From assembly GCF_013415305.1 (NCBI RefSeq), contig NZ_JACBXU010000003.1, positions 124,001-188,000 of the forward strand: a stretch of 64,000 bases of DNA, given 5' to 3'. Positions 1 to 8,452 of the stretch are shown in pieces (positions within the stretch are counted from its first letter, which is position 1; each line of letters begins with the position of its first letter). The notes beneath the pieces were generated by a model. That model saw nothing but the letters and a program-made list of their open reading frames with translations. It had not been told where the DNA came from and ran no database searches. The DNA comes from Pantoea sp. WMus005 (GTDB lineage: Bacteria; Pseudomonadota; Gammaproteobacteria; Enterobacterales; Enterobacteriaceae). The translations under genes and the position numbers were made by a program.

Positions 1-126
1 GGTAAACAACCGGGAACTTCGGCTATTAAAAGGTCTGAGGTCGTGAGCATGCGCGCACTGGTCGTTATAAGCGGAAAAACATCGATTTCGGTGATTTTAG
101 GCGCTGAAGTCATCACCCAGGGCTGA
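1..126 (+). CDS. C-terminal end of an unknown gene entering from the left edge
   Basis: A reading frame is open from base 1 to a TGA at 124-126 and would encode about 41 residues ending in GAEVITQG. The stop lies 17 bases before the ATG of the next gene, which has a strong AAGGAG site, so the two could be one transcription unit. I do not recognise the fragment. It could equally be a chance open frame, since 41 codons is short and the true start is outside the window. Confidence 0.3.
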   Translation, partial: GKQPGTSAIKRSEVVSMRALVVISGKTSISVILGAEVITQG

Positions 127-143
127 AAAAGAAGGAGATTAAT

Positions 144-533
144 ATGATGCAGTCAGTACACCTCATGGGTGAGGGATATGAACCTCATGTGACACAAGAG
201 GAGGGGAAACTGACCTACTCCTTGCCTGTTGATTCTGGTTTTATCAGCTATAACTTTGCGTTTGAGATCAGCCGGGACGATCTGGATATTCTGCTTTCTG
301 ATGATTACAGACGTGCTGTTCTCGAAATTATTGCGCATACCGTCCTTCAGCGTTCGACGCTAAAAGGCTATGACCGTTTTATTCAGAAAGACTTCGATAA
401 CCTGGTTGTGAAAACACTTCACTCAACACCTGCTTTCCTGCGGTTATTTATTGCGGAAATAAGCCATGAACATCACATAGTTATCGAGCATTACGTTAAA
501 GAGATCATGGACCGACGTTCCGCCGCACAATGA
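144..533 (+). CDS. Hypothetical protein, 129 aa
   Basis: Small soluble protein of unknown function. The start is well supported: AAGGAG lies six bases before an ATG-ATG pair at 144. There is no signal peptide, membrane segment or recognisable motif. The sequence is acidic with mixed alpha/beta character; the C-terminal half contains a histidine-rich stretch (ISHEHHIVIEHY) that looks helical. It follows an open frame entering from the left edge with a 17-base gap and may be the last gene of an operon. Size and position resemble an immunity-type or accessory protein, but nothing in the sequence proves that. The 150 bases downstream hold no clear terminator. Confidence 0.7.
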   Translation: MMQSVHLMGEGYEPHVTQEEGKLTYSLPVDSGFISYNFAFEISRDDLDILLSDDYRRAVLEIIAHTVLQRSTLKGYDRFIQKDFDNLVVKTLHSTPAFLRLFIAEISHEHHIVIEHYVKEIMDRRSAAQ

Positions 534-682
534 ATACAGCTGGACCAGAACAAATCTAAGGCAGGCAAACATCAGTCTTAGACATGTTCTTAGCGGGGAC
601 GGTATGGTGAGAGCGTCTTAATGTGTCAAAACCCTCCCCGCCATACCCCCGCGCTATCCCGCATCGTTCGCCGCTGACGCCT

Positions 683-1411
683 TTAGGCCGTCATACCGCC
701 ATCAATCACCAGTTCGGTGCCGCTGACGTAACTGCTTTCATCGGACGCCAGAAAGAGTGCTGCAGCCGCCACTTCATCAGGATTACCCAGCCGGTTTGCC
801 GGTATCCGTGCGCTCAGCGTCTGCCTGATCTCATCGCTGGCCTGGCTAAACATCGGTGTATCGGTGGGGCCAGGGCTGAGTGTGTTAACTCTGATGCCAC
901 GTGGCGTCAGTTCGCTGTTCCAGGTGCGGGCAAAGGATCGCACTGCGGCCTTGCTGGCTGAATAGGCAGCATAGCCGGGATTCGCGATGCTTCCCGCAAT
1001 CGAACCCACCAGCACAATGCTGCTGCCCTCACTCATGAGTCGCACCGCGTGCTGCACCGTCAACACCATGGCACGCACATTCAGATTAAAGATGCGATCA
1101 AGGTGCTCTTCGGTGGTCTCTTCCAGGCTCGCAGGTTCAGACAGGCCAGACGAGTTGACCAGGATGTCTAGCCGGCCTGCCCGCGCCTTGAGGGTGTCAA
1201 ACAGACGCTCAAGGTCGCTTGTGCGGGTAATGTCACCTGCAATCGCCTCGATGTCACCGCCAATCAGCGCCACAGCCTCAGCCAGCTGAGCTTCACGTCG
1301 GCCCGTTATAAAAACCCGTGCGCCTTCCTGGACAAAACGACGCGCAACCGCGAGGCCAATACCGCTGCTACCGCCCGTGACCAGGGCAATCTTTCCACGT
1401 AATTTCATCAT
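683..1411 (-). CDS. SDR family NAD(P)-dependent oxidoreductase
   Basis: Classical short-chain dehydrogenase/reductase of 242 residues, cytoplasmic. It shows the cofactor motif TGGSSGIG near the N terminus, the structural NSSG motif (NNAG position), the catalytic Tyr and Lys in YAASKAA, the downstream PGPTDTPMF stretch and the C-terminal end VSGTELVIDGGMTA. Substrate is unknown; FabG-like fold members act on many ketones and alcohols. The start at 1411 is chosen because GGAG lies five bases upstream; a second ATG follows at once. The gene is divergent from a HxlR regulator across a 98-base AT-rich gap, an arrangement typical of a redox-responsive regulator controlling a neighbouring oxidoreductase. 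Confidence 0.92.
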   Translation of the reverse strand: MMKLRGKIALVTGGSSGIGLAVARRFVQEGARVFITGRREAQLAEAVALIGGDIEAIAGDITRTSDLERLFDTLKARAGRLDILVNSSGLSEPASLEETTEEHLDRIFNLNVRAMVLTVQHAVRLMSEGSSIVLVGSIAGSIANPGYAAYSASKAAVRSFARTWNSELTPRGIRVNTLSPGPTDTPMFSQASDEIRQTLSARIPANRLGNPDEVAAAALFLASDESSYVSGTELVIDGGMTA

Positions 1412-1509
1412 TTCAACTCCGGATAGAGGGTAGACACCCGATAGTATATTTCTTATATTTGGTGTCAATTACGCACCTGATACACACCAGATATCCTCAA
1501 GGAAACCTC

Positions 1510-1890
1510 ATGACCACTGATATCACCGCAGTACTGGCCGAGATCAACAGTACGCGCCCTATCCTGGAACAGGTGGCAAACAAGTGGTCAGTTTTGATTC
1601 TGACCGTTTTGTGTTCTCAGCCGTCACGCTTTAACGCCATCAAGCGCAGACTCGATCCCATCACCCATAAGTCTCTGACAGAAGCATTACGCCGACTGGA
1701 ACGCAACGGACTGGTGAGCCGTCGCGTGATTGCCTCCTCCCCTGTGGCGGTCGAGTATGCGATCACGCCGCTGGGCAGGACATTGCAGGATCCTTTTATC
1801 GCGCTGGTGAGCTGGGCGAAGCAACATGGGGGAGCGATGGAACTGGCACAGGGGACTTATGATGGGCGGGATAGCGAAGAATCTGCATGA
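1510..1890 (+). CDS. HxlR-type winged-helix transcriptional regulator
   Basis: A 126-residue HxlR/DUF24 family regulator. The family core is visible: a conserved region (RPILEQVANKWSVLIL) followed by the winged helix (PSRFNAIKRRLDPITHKSLTEALRRLERNGLVSR) and the wing-associated VEYAITPLGRTLQ. Family members commonly sense electrophiles or oxidants through an N-terminal cysteine and repress a divergent oxidoreductase gene; here the only early cysteine is in VLCSQPSRF. The start at 1510 is set by AAGGA seven bases upstream, in preference to an in-frame ATG 17 codons earlier. Its divergent SDR neighbour is the likely target. The intergenic gap contains an AT-rich imperfect repeat (TATATTTCTTATAT) that could be the operator. 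Confidence 0.88.
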   Translation: MTTDITAVLAEINSTRPILEQVANKWSVLILTVLCSQPSRFNAIKRRLDPITHKSLTEALRRLERNGLVSRRVIASSPVAVEYAITPLGRTLQDPFIALVSWAKQHGGAMELAQGTYDGRDSEESA

Positions 1891-1996
1891 ACTTAGCCCG
1901 GACGGCCTTCCTGCTTGTCGATAGCGTCGGGTCGATGTGCGAATAAGTTCAGGATAAGCAGGTCCGAAAGCGGAAACCTAACATCTTCTATGGCAA

Positions 1997-3244
1997 CTAC
2001 TCCTCTACCGACGCGCAAAACTGATATGAACCATCACGGCGTGCTTTGGCCTGATACATCGCCCTGTCTGCGTTTTCGAAAAGCATTTTGGCCGATGCCG
2101 TCCCGAAGCGGGCCAGGCTGATGCCAATCGCCGCGCCGATACGCACATCCATATTATTAATGGCGAACGGCTCATGCAGACTGTCAATAATCTGCTGAGC
2201 GATGGCGGATGCCGTTTCACGGTTGCTGCACTTCGCTGCCACCACGAACTCATCTCCGCCCAGTCGCGCCACTGAATCGCCCGGACGCATGCAGCGTTGT
2301 AGCCGTTCGCTAACCTGTTGCAATAACGCATCGCCCGTTGCATGGCCCATCAGATCATTCACCGCCTTGAAACCGTTCAGGTCGATAAACATCACGGTGG
2401 TAAAGACCAGGTCGTCCGCCTGCGACAGCATGCAGCCCACCTTCTCAATGATCCAGGCACGATTATGCAGGCCGGTCAGCGTATCCAGCGTTGCCAGCTT
2501 CTCAAGGTCACGCATCCGCTCTTTGTCTCGCGTGATGTCGCGTGAGACCAGCACGGCACCGATGTTTTTTCCTGTACTGGGGTTGATGACGCCACACGCT
2601 TTGGTGCCCAGCGTGATGTAATGCCCGTCACGATGCAGTTTGCGAACCTCAACCACATCCGGCAACACGCCCCCGCTAAAAAGGCATTCCAGTGCTTCAG
2701 TTGCTAACGCCTTATCGTCGGGATGCAGGAAATCTACCACCAGCTGGCCTATGACCTCTTCGGCGGTAAAGCCCATTATTTCGCCATAGGAAGGCGAAAT
2801 TGAAACATACCGGCCCTGTGCGTCGCAGTGGGCAATCAGATCGGTACTGTTTTCAATTAACAGACGATATTCTGCCGCGGTGCGCAGTGCATCCTCAAGC
2901 GCTTTACGCTGTCCGGTCACGTCAAGAATGAAGCCTTTATATTGCAGAGGAGATGCACCAGGCTGACAATCCGGCAGGCCAGCAAGAAGAACCCGTCGTG
3001 TCTTGCCGTCCAGACAGAGGATTGGCACTTCAATATGAAAAGGGGTCAGCAATTCCAGTGCTGCGGTCAATTGCAGCGCGATTTTCGCATCGTCGTCAGC
3101 CTGTGCCAGTCTTAGCCATGAACTCAGCGTCACGCCCCTGAGTTCGGGCATAAGACCCGCAGGGCTTTCCTGACTGGCGACGCAGATACCCTGGGCGTCT
3201 GTAGACCAGACAGCGGTAAAAGAGGGTTTGATCATTGTGTACAT
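1997..3244 (-). CDS. PAS domain-containing diguanylate cyclase
   Basis: A 415-residue soluble sensor cyclase that would make cyclic di-GMP from two GTP. The N-terminal part (about 1-115) looks like a PAS-type region ending in ILDVTGQRKAL, a clear PAS/PAC pair follows (about 120-240, FLHPDDKAL and VLVSRDITRDK), and the GGDEF domain runs from about 250 to the end. The active-site signature is intact (GGDEF at 329-333), preceded by the family's DTLTGLHNR motif. An inhibitory RxxD site (RPGD, 320-323) sits exactly five residues before GGDEF, so product feedback is expected. No EAL domain and no membrane segment. The ATG at 3244 is preceded by GGAG at nine bases. It is monocistronic, with a strong inverted repeat in its leader. 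Confidence 0.93.
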   Translation of the reverse strand: MYTMIKPSFTAVWSTDAQGICVASQESPAGLMPELRGVTLSSWLRLAQADDDAKIALQLTAALELLTPFHIEVPILCLDGKTRRVLLAGLPDCQPGASPLQYKGFILDVTGQRKALEDALRTAAEYRLLIENSTDLIAHCDAQGRYVSISPSYGEIMGFTAEEVIGQLVVDFLHPDDKALATEALECLFSGGVLPDVVEVRKLHRDGHYITLGTKACGVINPSTGKNIGAVLVSRDITRDKERMRDLEKLATLDTLTGLHNRAWIIEKVGCMLSQADDLVFTTVMFIDLNGFKAVNDLMGHATGDALLQQVSERLQRCMRPGDSVARLGGDEFVVAAKCSNRETASAIAQQIIDSLHEPFAINNMDVRIGAAIGISLARFGTASAKMLFENADRAMYQAKARRDGSYQFCASVEE

Positions 3245-3274
3245 GGCGACCGACTCCGACGTTGCCGACGATAT

Positions 3275-3313
3275 TAATGACGCTCAATACGCGTCATTAC
3301 TAACCTGATTATA
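3275..3313 (-). promoter_or_regulatory. Leader inverted repeat and -10 element before the diguanylate cyclase gene
   Basis: A perfect 9-bp inverted repeat (TAATGACGC at 3275-3283 and GCGTCATTA at 3291-3299, 7-bp spacer) lies 31 bases upstream of the start codon. On the minus strand a consensus TATAAT (plus-strand 3308-3313) precedes it, so the repeat would sit at roughly +2 to +26 of the transcript. It could be an operator or a 5'-UTR hairpin. No good -35 was found at 17 bp. The binding protein is unknown. Confidence 0.5.
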
Positions 3314-3940
3314 ACTATAAATGCCCGCCTGAAGCTGAAGTGGGCTCCGGGGACGGGGCTATTATTGCAGGAATACCCGTCCTGAACGGTAGCTGACGTG
3401 GCAGGTTGTCTGGCGTGTTTTCGAAACGTTGCTCACTGCAGAGAGGTAGGTAAAACGTCAATTGCAGGAGGCAGCTTCAGCCGTATGAGCTTATGTTTAT
3501 CGGTTAATCAGGGTTAAATCTTTAATCACGTCGTGTTTACTCATCAGCGGGCGCTTTAAACGGTCCGATCCTGTCTGACTGGGTAAATGCCTACCCATTG
3601 GCAACCTTGACGATATTTATGCTGTTCAGGCAATCAGAATTAGTGGCTCAATGAGGCAGCATAAATGTCAGGCGTTCATGTGCAGGCAATACAGGCCCCC
3701 TCATTATTCTTTAATTTTGCTACTCATAAGCATTGCGCTGTCAGCGATATACTTTTCAGTGCGCCTGATAATCCCTGAGCGCATCTGAGAGATGCCTTTC
3801 TGCTTACCCGCATAAAAATCCTTTTACCACAAAGTGATAAAACTAAAAGCCCCGAAAGAAATCTTCCGGCATGCATGCCTTATCCCCCTTTGTTTAGCTT
3901 TTGCAGAGCAGATCAAAAAAACGTCATCGCATTCCTTCCG
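3314..3940. other. Intergenic region without a recognised gene
   Basis: About 630 bases between the divergent diguanylate cyclase and COG4705-type gene. I found no protein-like frame with a ribosome binding site. The only structure noted is a perfect 12-bp palindrome, GGCATGCATGCC, at 3868-3879, within a weak hairpin flanked by CCGAAAG and CTTCCGG. The length is large for a divergent promoter region, so a small RNA cannot be excluded. Confidence 0.5.
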
Positions 3941-3970
3941 CTTAATGTTTCCTTAAGAATATTCTTATAG
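3941..3970 (+). promoter_or_regulatory. PmrA/BasR box with adjacent -10 element
   Basis: CTTAAT (3941-3946), five bases, then CTTAAG (3952-3957) match the known PmrA box YTTAAK-N5-YTTAAK at every defined position. A third, weaker repeat (TCTTAT) follows five bases later and overlaps a plausible -10 (TTATAG, 3965-3970). The box occupies the -35 region, as in PmrA-activated promoters of enterobacteria. The controlled gene starts at 4018. Binding itself is inferred. Confidence 0.6.
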
Positions 3971-4017
3971 CCTCACTGTTGTATTAGCCCATGTTGGGCT
4001 GTTCCGGAGTCTCACCC

Positions 4018-4791
4018 ATGCAAAATAACAACACAGCTTCTTATTCTCTGAGTAAAGTACCGGCCGTTACCGCGGCTTTCTGGTTAACCAAAATTGCTGC
4101 TACTACCCTGGGTGAAACCGGCGGTGATGCGGTGACCATGTCGATGAATCTGGGTTACCTGACCGGAACGCTGATTTTCGCCATCATTTTTCTGATCGCG
4201 GTGGTGGTGCAGATTAATCGCCACAGCTTTAATAAATGGATTTACTGGTTCACTGTGGTAGCGACAACCACGGTCGGCACAACGATGGCAGATTTTGCCG
4301 ATCGCTCCCTCAACATTGGTTATCTGGGCGGTACCCTGCTGCTGAGTACGCTGCTGATCCTCTCGCTCCTCCTGTGGAAAATCACCTGTGGCACGGTCGC
4401 GGTGAGCTCCGTCAACAACGCGGTCACAGAGAGTTTTTACTGGGTCACCATTATGTTTTCGCAGACGCTGGGCACGGCATTAGGTGACTGGACGGCAGAC
4501 ACTGAAGGTCTGGGCTACGATGGCGGGATACTGTTGTTTGTTGGCGCGCTGGCGATCATCTGGGCGGCCAGTCGCTTTACGTCACTTTCACGCACGGCAC
4601 TCTTCTGGGCGGCCTTTATCCTGACCCGTCCGCTGGGTGCCGTCGTCGGCGATTTCCTGGATAAACCCCTTGCTGCAGGTGGACTGGCGCTGAGTCGATA
4701 CGGTGCCTCACTGACGCTGGCACTGATCATTATCGCCTGCCTGGTCGTTCTGCCACAGCGTCCGGCAATGAAAACCGTCGCTGCAAATTAA
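4018..4791 (+). CDS. COG4705-type polytopic inner-membrane protein
   Basis: A 257-residue hydrophobic protein with about eight membrane segments arranged as four similar units. Each unit carries a variant of the pattern (F/Y)W..., TLG(E/D)TxxD, then a glycine- and leucine-rich helix: TTLGETGGDAV, TTVGTTMADFAD, TLGTALGDWTAD and PLGAVVGDFLDKP. This repeated acidic pattern fits the uncharacterised membrane-anchored family COG4705; no substrate is established. The start at 4018 has GGAG eight bases upstream and is preferred to one nine codons earlier. It is a single gene between a PmrA box and a strong terminator, so induction by PmrA-activating signals (Fe3+, low pH, low Mg2+) is predicted. Confidence 0.8.
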   Translation: MQNNNTASYSLSKVPAVTAAFWLTKIAATTLGETGGDAVTMSMNLGYLTGTLIFAIIFLIAVVVQINRHSFNKWIYWFTVVATTTVGTTMADFADRSLNIGYLGGTLLLSTLLILSLLLWKITCGTVAVSSVNNAVTESFYWVTIMFSQTLGTALGDWTADTEGLGYDGGILLFVGALAIIWAASRFTSLSRTALFWAAFILTRPLGAVVGDFLDKPLAAGGLALSRYGASLTLALIIIACLVVLPQRPAMKTVAAN

Positions 4792-4842
4792 AAAGCGTCA
4801 CCGGCAGATTTACCGGCAACGCTCACATCAAAATGCATCAGG

Positions 4843-4866
4843 GCCGCCAGCAATGGCGGCTTTTTT
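4843..4866 (+). terminator. Rho-independent terminator
   Basis: Stem GCCGCC (4843-4848), loop AGCAAT, stem GGCGGC (4855-4860), then six T residues. It lies 50 bases after the stop of the COG4705-type gene and ends that single-gene unit. Confidence 0.85.
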
Positions 4867-4900
4867 ATTTTCTGATGCATTACGTCCACAGGCAGTGAAA

Positions 4901-5227
4901 TCAGACTGAGCGTTCAAGAGAGATGTTATGACCATCGGATGCGGCGGAGAGCACTGGCAGACTCTCTGCAGGCCCCTGCATCTTCACCCGAAAGGCTGTA
5001 TTACTGGCATCAAGAAAAACGGTTCTCAGATGACGATTACAGATAAACCATATTTCATCGCGGTCATTTGAAAGGATGTAGTAAGCATCTGAAGTTTCAG
5101 ACGGGTTAAAACAGCCCAGCGCGCGATAAGCCGTCTGGGGCGTAAAACCACTTGAAAGCGGCAGCGGCCTGGGGCCATGCGCTAACTCCTCAATCCGAAG
5201 GTAAAGTCCCTGCTCAAGCCACAGCAT
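4901..5227 (-). CDS. Hypothetical protein, 108 aa
   Basis: Small soluble protein beginning MLWLEQGLYLRIEEL. The start at 5227 is favoured because GGGAG lies seven bases upstream; an ATG seven codons earlier lacks such a site. It has a compact alpha/beta look with motifs GPRPLPLSSGFTPQTAYRAL and LSNDRDEIWFICNRHLRT. From memory similar short proteins with this DEIWFICNRH core occur in other enterobacteria without assigned function. It is transcribed in the same direction as ganR upstream but 180 bases away, so it is probably separate. No membrane or export signal. Confidence 0.75.
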   Translation of the reverse strand: MLWLEQGLYLRIEELAHGPRPLPLSSGFTPQTAYRALGCFNPSETSDAYYILSNDRDEIWFICNRHLRTVFLDASNTAFRVKMQGPAESLPVLSAASDGHNISLERSV

Positions 5228-5409
5228 AATGTCACTCCCTGAAGCCAATAAAATCGGGCTGAATGTATCGGGGGCCTACCGCGAATCAGAATGCACGTCA
5301 CGACAGCATCAGATAGTCGGGTAATTTGTCCGACATTCAGAATAATTATCCTGATCTGAGCATAGCAGCGGTGCGTTCTTATGCTTTTTTATCTTCAGGA
5401 ATTGGCATA

Positions 5410-6480
5410 CTACTCAAGCCGGCTGGCGATCAGTCGCAGCTGTTCGGCAATCTGCTTTAAATCCCGCTGCTGCTGCCCGGCGCTACCAGTTGAACTGCGC
5501 ACCACCAGTTTTGCGGGCAGAATCGATGAAGAACGCTGCTCATCCTGCTCACTGGCTAACAACAGTCGTGCAACCGCCTCTTTGCCCTGCAAATCCAGAT
5601 CCAGTGAGACCGTCGTGAGCGCCGGATAGAAGAAGGCGCTTTCATAAGTGTCGTCGTAGCCAATCACTGAGATTTGCCCCGGCACCGCCACGCCGCGCTG
5701 ATGCAGCGCGCTCAGCACACCCAGTGCCATCTGGTCATTGCCCACCAGTAGCGCGCTGAATTCCGGCGCTTCCCGCAGCAGTTGCAGCACGCCGTTATAA
5801 CCACTCTGCGCATCCCAGTTACCGTGGCTGACGCTGACCGGCTTCAGACGATAACTCTCCAGCGTATCCAGCCAGCTCTTTAACCGCAGATTCGCGGAGA
5901 CCGACTGCTCTGGCCCGGCCAGCAGCGCGAATTCACGGTGCCCCTGCTCATAGAGATATTTAACGCTGGCGCGGGTCCCGTCAGCCGGGTTAAACGAAAC
6001 GTTAAACACTGAACTGTATGGATCGACATCCAGGAACAGGCAAAGAATGTCTTCATTCTCCTGCACGATCTTCTCGGCATCGATGCTCTCCAGCGGGACG
6101 TTAATAATCATCTTATCCACCCGCTGCGACTTCAGCTCATTGATACAATTCTGCAGACTTTGATTGACGTTCTCATCAATCATGGCGATTAGCACCTGAT
6201 AGTCCGCTGCATTGGCATAACGTTTAACTGCTGCAGCGACCTGTGATGGCGCATGCAAAGCCAGTGAAGTGGTCACCAGGCCCAGCGTCGTACTCTGCTT
6301 ACCCACCAGCTGTTGCGCCAGTCGGTTAGGCACGTAACGCAGTGTCTCAATTGACTGCTCCACCTTGCGCCGCGTTGATTCCGAGACGTTTGCCGACTTA
6401 TTCAAAACCCGCGAAACCGTCTGATACGACACGCCAGCATGACGGGCGACATCCTCTAAGGTGGCATTTTTTGATTTCAT
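5410..6480 (-). CDS. ganR: LacI family regulator of the galactan locus (GanR)
   Basis: A 356-residue LacI/GalR regulator. The N-terminal helix-turn-helix is clear (TLEDVARHAGVSYQTVSRVLN), with the hinge region at YVPNRLAQQLVGKQS, then a periplasmic-binding-like sugar domain containing the family motifs LLVGNDQMALGVL and ISVIGYDDT. The start at 6480 has AGGGA eight bases upstream; earlier in-frame ATGs do not. It is divergent from the porin gene and adjacent to all galactan genes, so it should repress them in the absence of a galacto-oligosaccharide inducer, as GanR does in Dickeya. The assignment as ganR rests on context. Confidence 0.88.
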   Translation of the reverse strand: MKSKNATLEDVARHAGVSYQTVSRVLNKSANVSESTRRKVEQSIETLRYVPNRLAQQLVGKQSTTLGLVTTSLALHAPSQVAAAVKRYANAADYQVLIAMIDENVNQSLQNCINELKSQRVDKMIINVPLESIDAEKIVQENEDILCLFLDVDPYSSVFNVSFNPADGTRASVKYLYEQGHREFALLAGPEQSVSANLRLKSWLDTLESYRLKPVSVSHGNWDAQSGYNGVLQLLREAPEFSALLVGNDQMALGVLSALHQRGVAVPGQISVIGYDDTYESAFFYPALTTVSLDLDLQGKEAVARLLLASEQDEQRSSSILPAKLVVRSSTGSAGQQQRDLKQIAEQLRLIASRLE

Positions 6481-6598
6481 AATTCGCATCCCTGATAACC
6501 GATAACGGAATGGTATCACAGCCGCTGTGCCAGCCAGACTGCCGCAGTCACATTGCGTGATAAAAAAGTAAAAGTAACACCTTCACATAGTAATATTT

Positions 6599-6614
6599 GG
6601 TGATCTGATTCACT
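6599..6614. promoter_or_regulatory. CRP-like site in the ganR-ganL control region
   Basis: GGTGATCTGATTCACT matches 8 of the 10 conserved positions of TGTGA-N6-TCACA. It lies about 130 bases before ganL and 120 before ganR, in the only control region of the two genes. A catabolite-activated porin promoter is expected for a sugar locus. Confidence 0.5.
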
Positions 6615-6746
6615 AATCCTTACAAATGCCGCCATTTTATTAGCACTGCATCACACATTATCGCGATTTTGTTTGTCACCAACCTGACATAAAGCGTTTA
6701 CTGCCGCTGTCATGTGAACGTATTACAAATAAAAATTGAGGATAAC

Positions 6747-8009
6747 ATGGAAACAAGGTTACGTACTGCTGCTGTGGCGCTTGCTGCGGCCCTGACTTCC
6801 CCGACGCTCTATGCGGCTATCGACAACATTGATTTCCATGGCTATCTGCGTGGTGGCGTGGGTGTATCGCAGGATGGCGGTATCGAAGAGTTTCAGAAGA
6901 ACAAAGTAGGTCGTCTCGGCAACGAAGCTGATACGTATGGCGAGGTTGAGCTGGGCAGCGAGGTCTACAAAAAGGATGATGTCAGTTTCTACGTCGATAC
7001 CATGGTCAGCATGTTCTCCGACGGCTCTAACGATAACGAAACCACCCTCGGCGACGATGCGCAGTTTGGTTTACGTCAGTTGAACCTGCAGATAAAAGGG
7101 CTGGTGCCGGGTGACAAGGATGCCGTGATCTGGGGCGGTAAACGCTATTACCAGCGTCACGATCTGCATATCATTGATACTAAATACTGGAATATCTCCG
7201 GCTCGGGTGCCGGTATCGAAAACTATACGCTGGGTCCGGGCGCTATCTCGTTTGCGTGGATTCGTGGCGATGCCAATGACGTAGATTACCGCGTCGATGG
7301 CGATAACGACGTGAACATCAATTACCTCGATCTGCGCTATGCCGGCTGGAAACCCTGGAGCGGTGCCTGGACTGAGTTTGGTATTGATTACGCGATGCCG
7401 AACACCACCAAAAAACAGAAAGAATATGGTGGCCTGTATGACGCAGATAACGGCGTAATGGTCACCAGTGAAATCAGTCAGGACGTGTGGGGTGGCTATC
7501 AGAAACTGGTGTTCCAGTATGCCAATAAAGGTCTGGCGCAGAATATGATTTCGCAGGGCGGTGGCTGGTATGACATGTGGAACGATACTCAAAACTCCAC
7601 CGGCTACCGCGTCATCAACACCGGCCTGCTGCCGATTACCGACAAGTTCTCACTGAATCAGGTCTTTACCTGGGGTTCAGCGGATGATGTGACCGCGCAG
7701 ACCAGCAAAAGTACCCTGCTGTCGCTGGTGGGTCGTGGACAGTATCAGTTCACCCAGTATGTCCGTGGCATCGGGGAAGTCGGCAGCTTCTGGCAGAAAG
7801 ATGAGAACAAAGTGGGCAGCGACTACAAACAGGCGGGTCAGAAATATACGCTGGCGCTGGGCCTGGCAGCCGGTCCCGAATTTATGTCACGTCCGGAACT
7901 GCGTCTGTTTGCTTCTTACCTGAATGACTCAGAAGACGGGCACAGCTTTAAAGACAACACCAGTAACAACACCTGGAACTTCGGCGTACAGGTCGAAGCC
8001 TGGTGGTAA
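6747..8009 (+). CDS. ganL: Outer-membrane oligogalactan porin, LamB-type (GanL)
   Basis: A 420-residue maltoporin-family protein. The first 22 residues are a signal peptide ending at TLYA, followed by the LamB-type mature start IDNIDFHGYLRGGVGVS. The sequence shows alternating beta-strand character throughout, the WGGKRYYQRHDLHIIDTKYWNISGSG signature typical of LamB family porins, and a C-terminal tryptophan (VEAWW) near the usual outer-membrane end. The start at 6747 has GAGG six bases upstream; an upstream GTG is not supported. It would let oligogalactans cross the outer membrane. It is transcribed alone, divergent from ganR, and ends at a strong terminator. Confidence 0.93.
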   Translation: METRLRTAAVALAAALTSPTLYAAIDNIDFHGYLRGGVGVSQDGGIEEFQKNKVGRLGNEADTYGEVELGSEVYKKDDVSFYVDTMVSMFSDGSNDNETTLGDDAQFGLRQLNLQIKGLVPGDKDAVIWGGKRYYQRHDLHIIDTKYWNISGSGAGIENYTLGPGAISFAWIRGDANDVDYRVDGDNDVNINYLDLRYAGWKPWSGAWTEFGIDYAMPNTTKKQKEYGGLYDADNGVMVTSEISQDVWGGYQKLVFQYANKGLAQNMISQGGGWYDMWNDTQNSTGYRVINTGLLPITDKFSLNQVFTWGSADDVTAQTSKSTLLSLVGRGQYQFTQYVRGIGEVGSFWQKDENKVGSDYKQAGQKYTLALGLAAGPEFMSRPELRLFASYLNDSEDGHSFKDNTSNNTWNFGVQVEAWW

Positions 8010-8063
8010 CCGCGCAGTCTCCTCATTGTGATCATTGTTAAGCTCTTATGCAGGGGCTTATTT

Positions 8064-8094
8064 GGATAACCGGCGACGGTTATCCATTTTTTTT
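8064..8094. terminator. Terminator between ganL and the EIIB gene
   Basis: An 8-bp perfect stem, GGATAACC and GGTTATCC (8064-8085) with a GGCGAC loop, is followed by ATTTTTTTT. It serves ganL on the plus strand and lies between two convergent genes. Confidence 0.9.
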
Positions 8095-8119
8095 ACTTCG
8101 TATTTTTTACAGTAGCTTT

Positions 8120-8434
8120 TTATTCTGGCTGAAAGAAACGGGCTTCCAGCAGCTGACGCAACTGGTCGGATTGCTTACCAAAGATCGCATGAACCTCATG
8201 CCCCAGAATCACCACGCCAATCGCCCCCGCCTTCTGCAATCCTGCCGTATCGACAGCCTTCAGCGACGACACCTTCACACGTAGCCGCGTCAGACAGGCG
8301 TCCACCTGCTGAATATTTTCACGTCCGCCAAAGCAGTTCACCAGACGCTCCAGCAGCTCGCTGTCTACTTCAAGCTCTTCCACTGTCAGCGGCTGCCGAC
8401 TGAAATATTGCTTAAATGATTTCAGACTCACCAT
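8120..8434 (-). CDS. Stand-alone PTS EIIB domain protein (glucose/sucrose class)
   Basis: A 104-residue protein that corresponds to a single PTS EIIB domain. The phosphorylation-site region is intact: CFGGRENIQQVDACLTRLRV, with the Cys of DAC equivalent to the phosphocysteine of EIIB-glucose. The C-terminal half (AGAIGVVILGHEVHAIFG) also fits the family. There is no EIIC or EIIA domain in this gene or anywhere in the window. The start at 8434 has AAGGAG six bases upstream. It lies inside the gan locus, downstream of ganB and separated from it by 234 bases and a terminator placed just before its ribosome binding site. A regulatory role, or a partner encoded elsewhere, is more likely than transport on its own. 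Confidence 0.85.
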   Translation of the reverse strand: MVSLKSFKQYFSRQPLTVEELEVDSELLERLVNCFGGRENIQQVDACLTRLRVKVSSLKAVDTAGLQKAGAIGVVILGHEVHAIFGKQSDQLRQLLEARFFQPE

Positions 8435-8452
8435 GTTGTTCTCCTTCAGATA

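Noticed and set aside
683..1289. Plus-strand frames over the SDR gene
   Set aside because: They are antisense to a complete SDR oxidoreductase with all catalytic motifs and lack ribosome binding sites.
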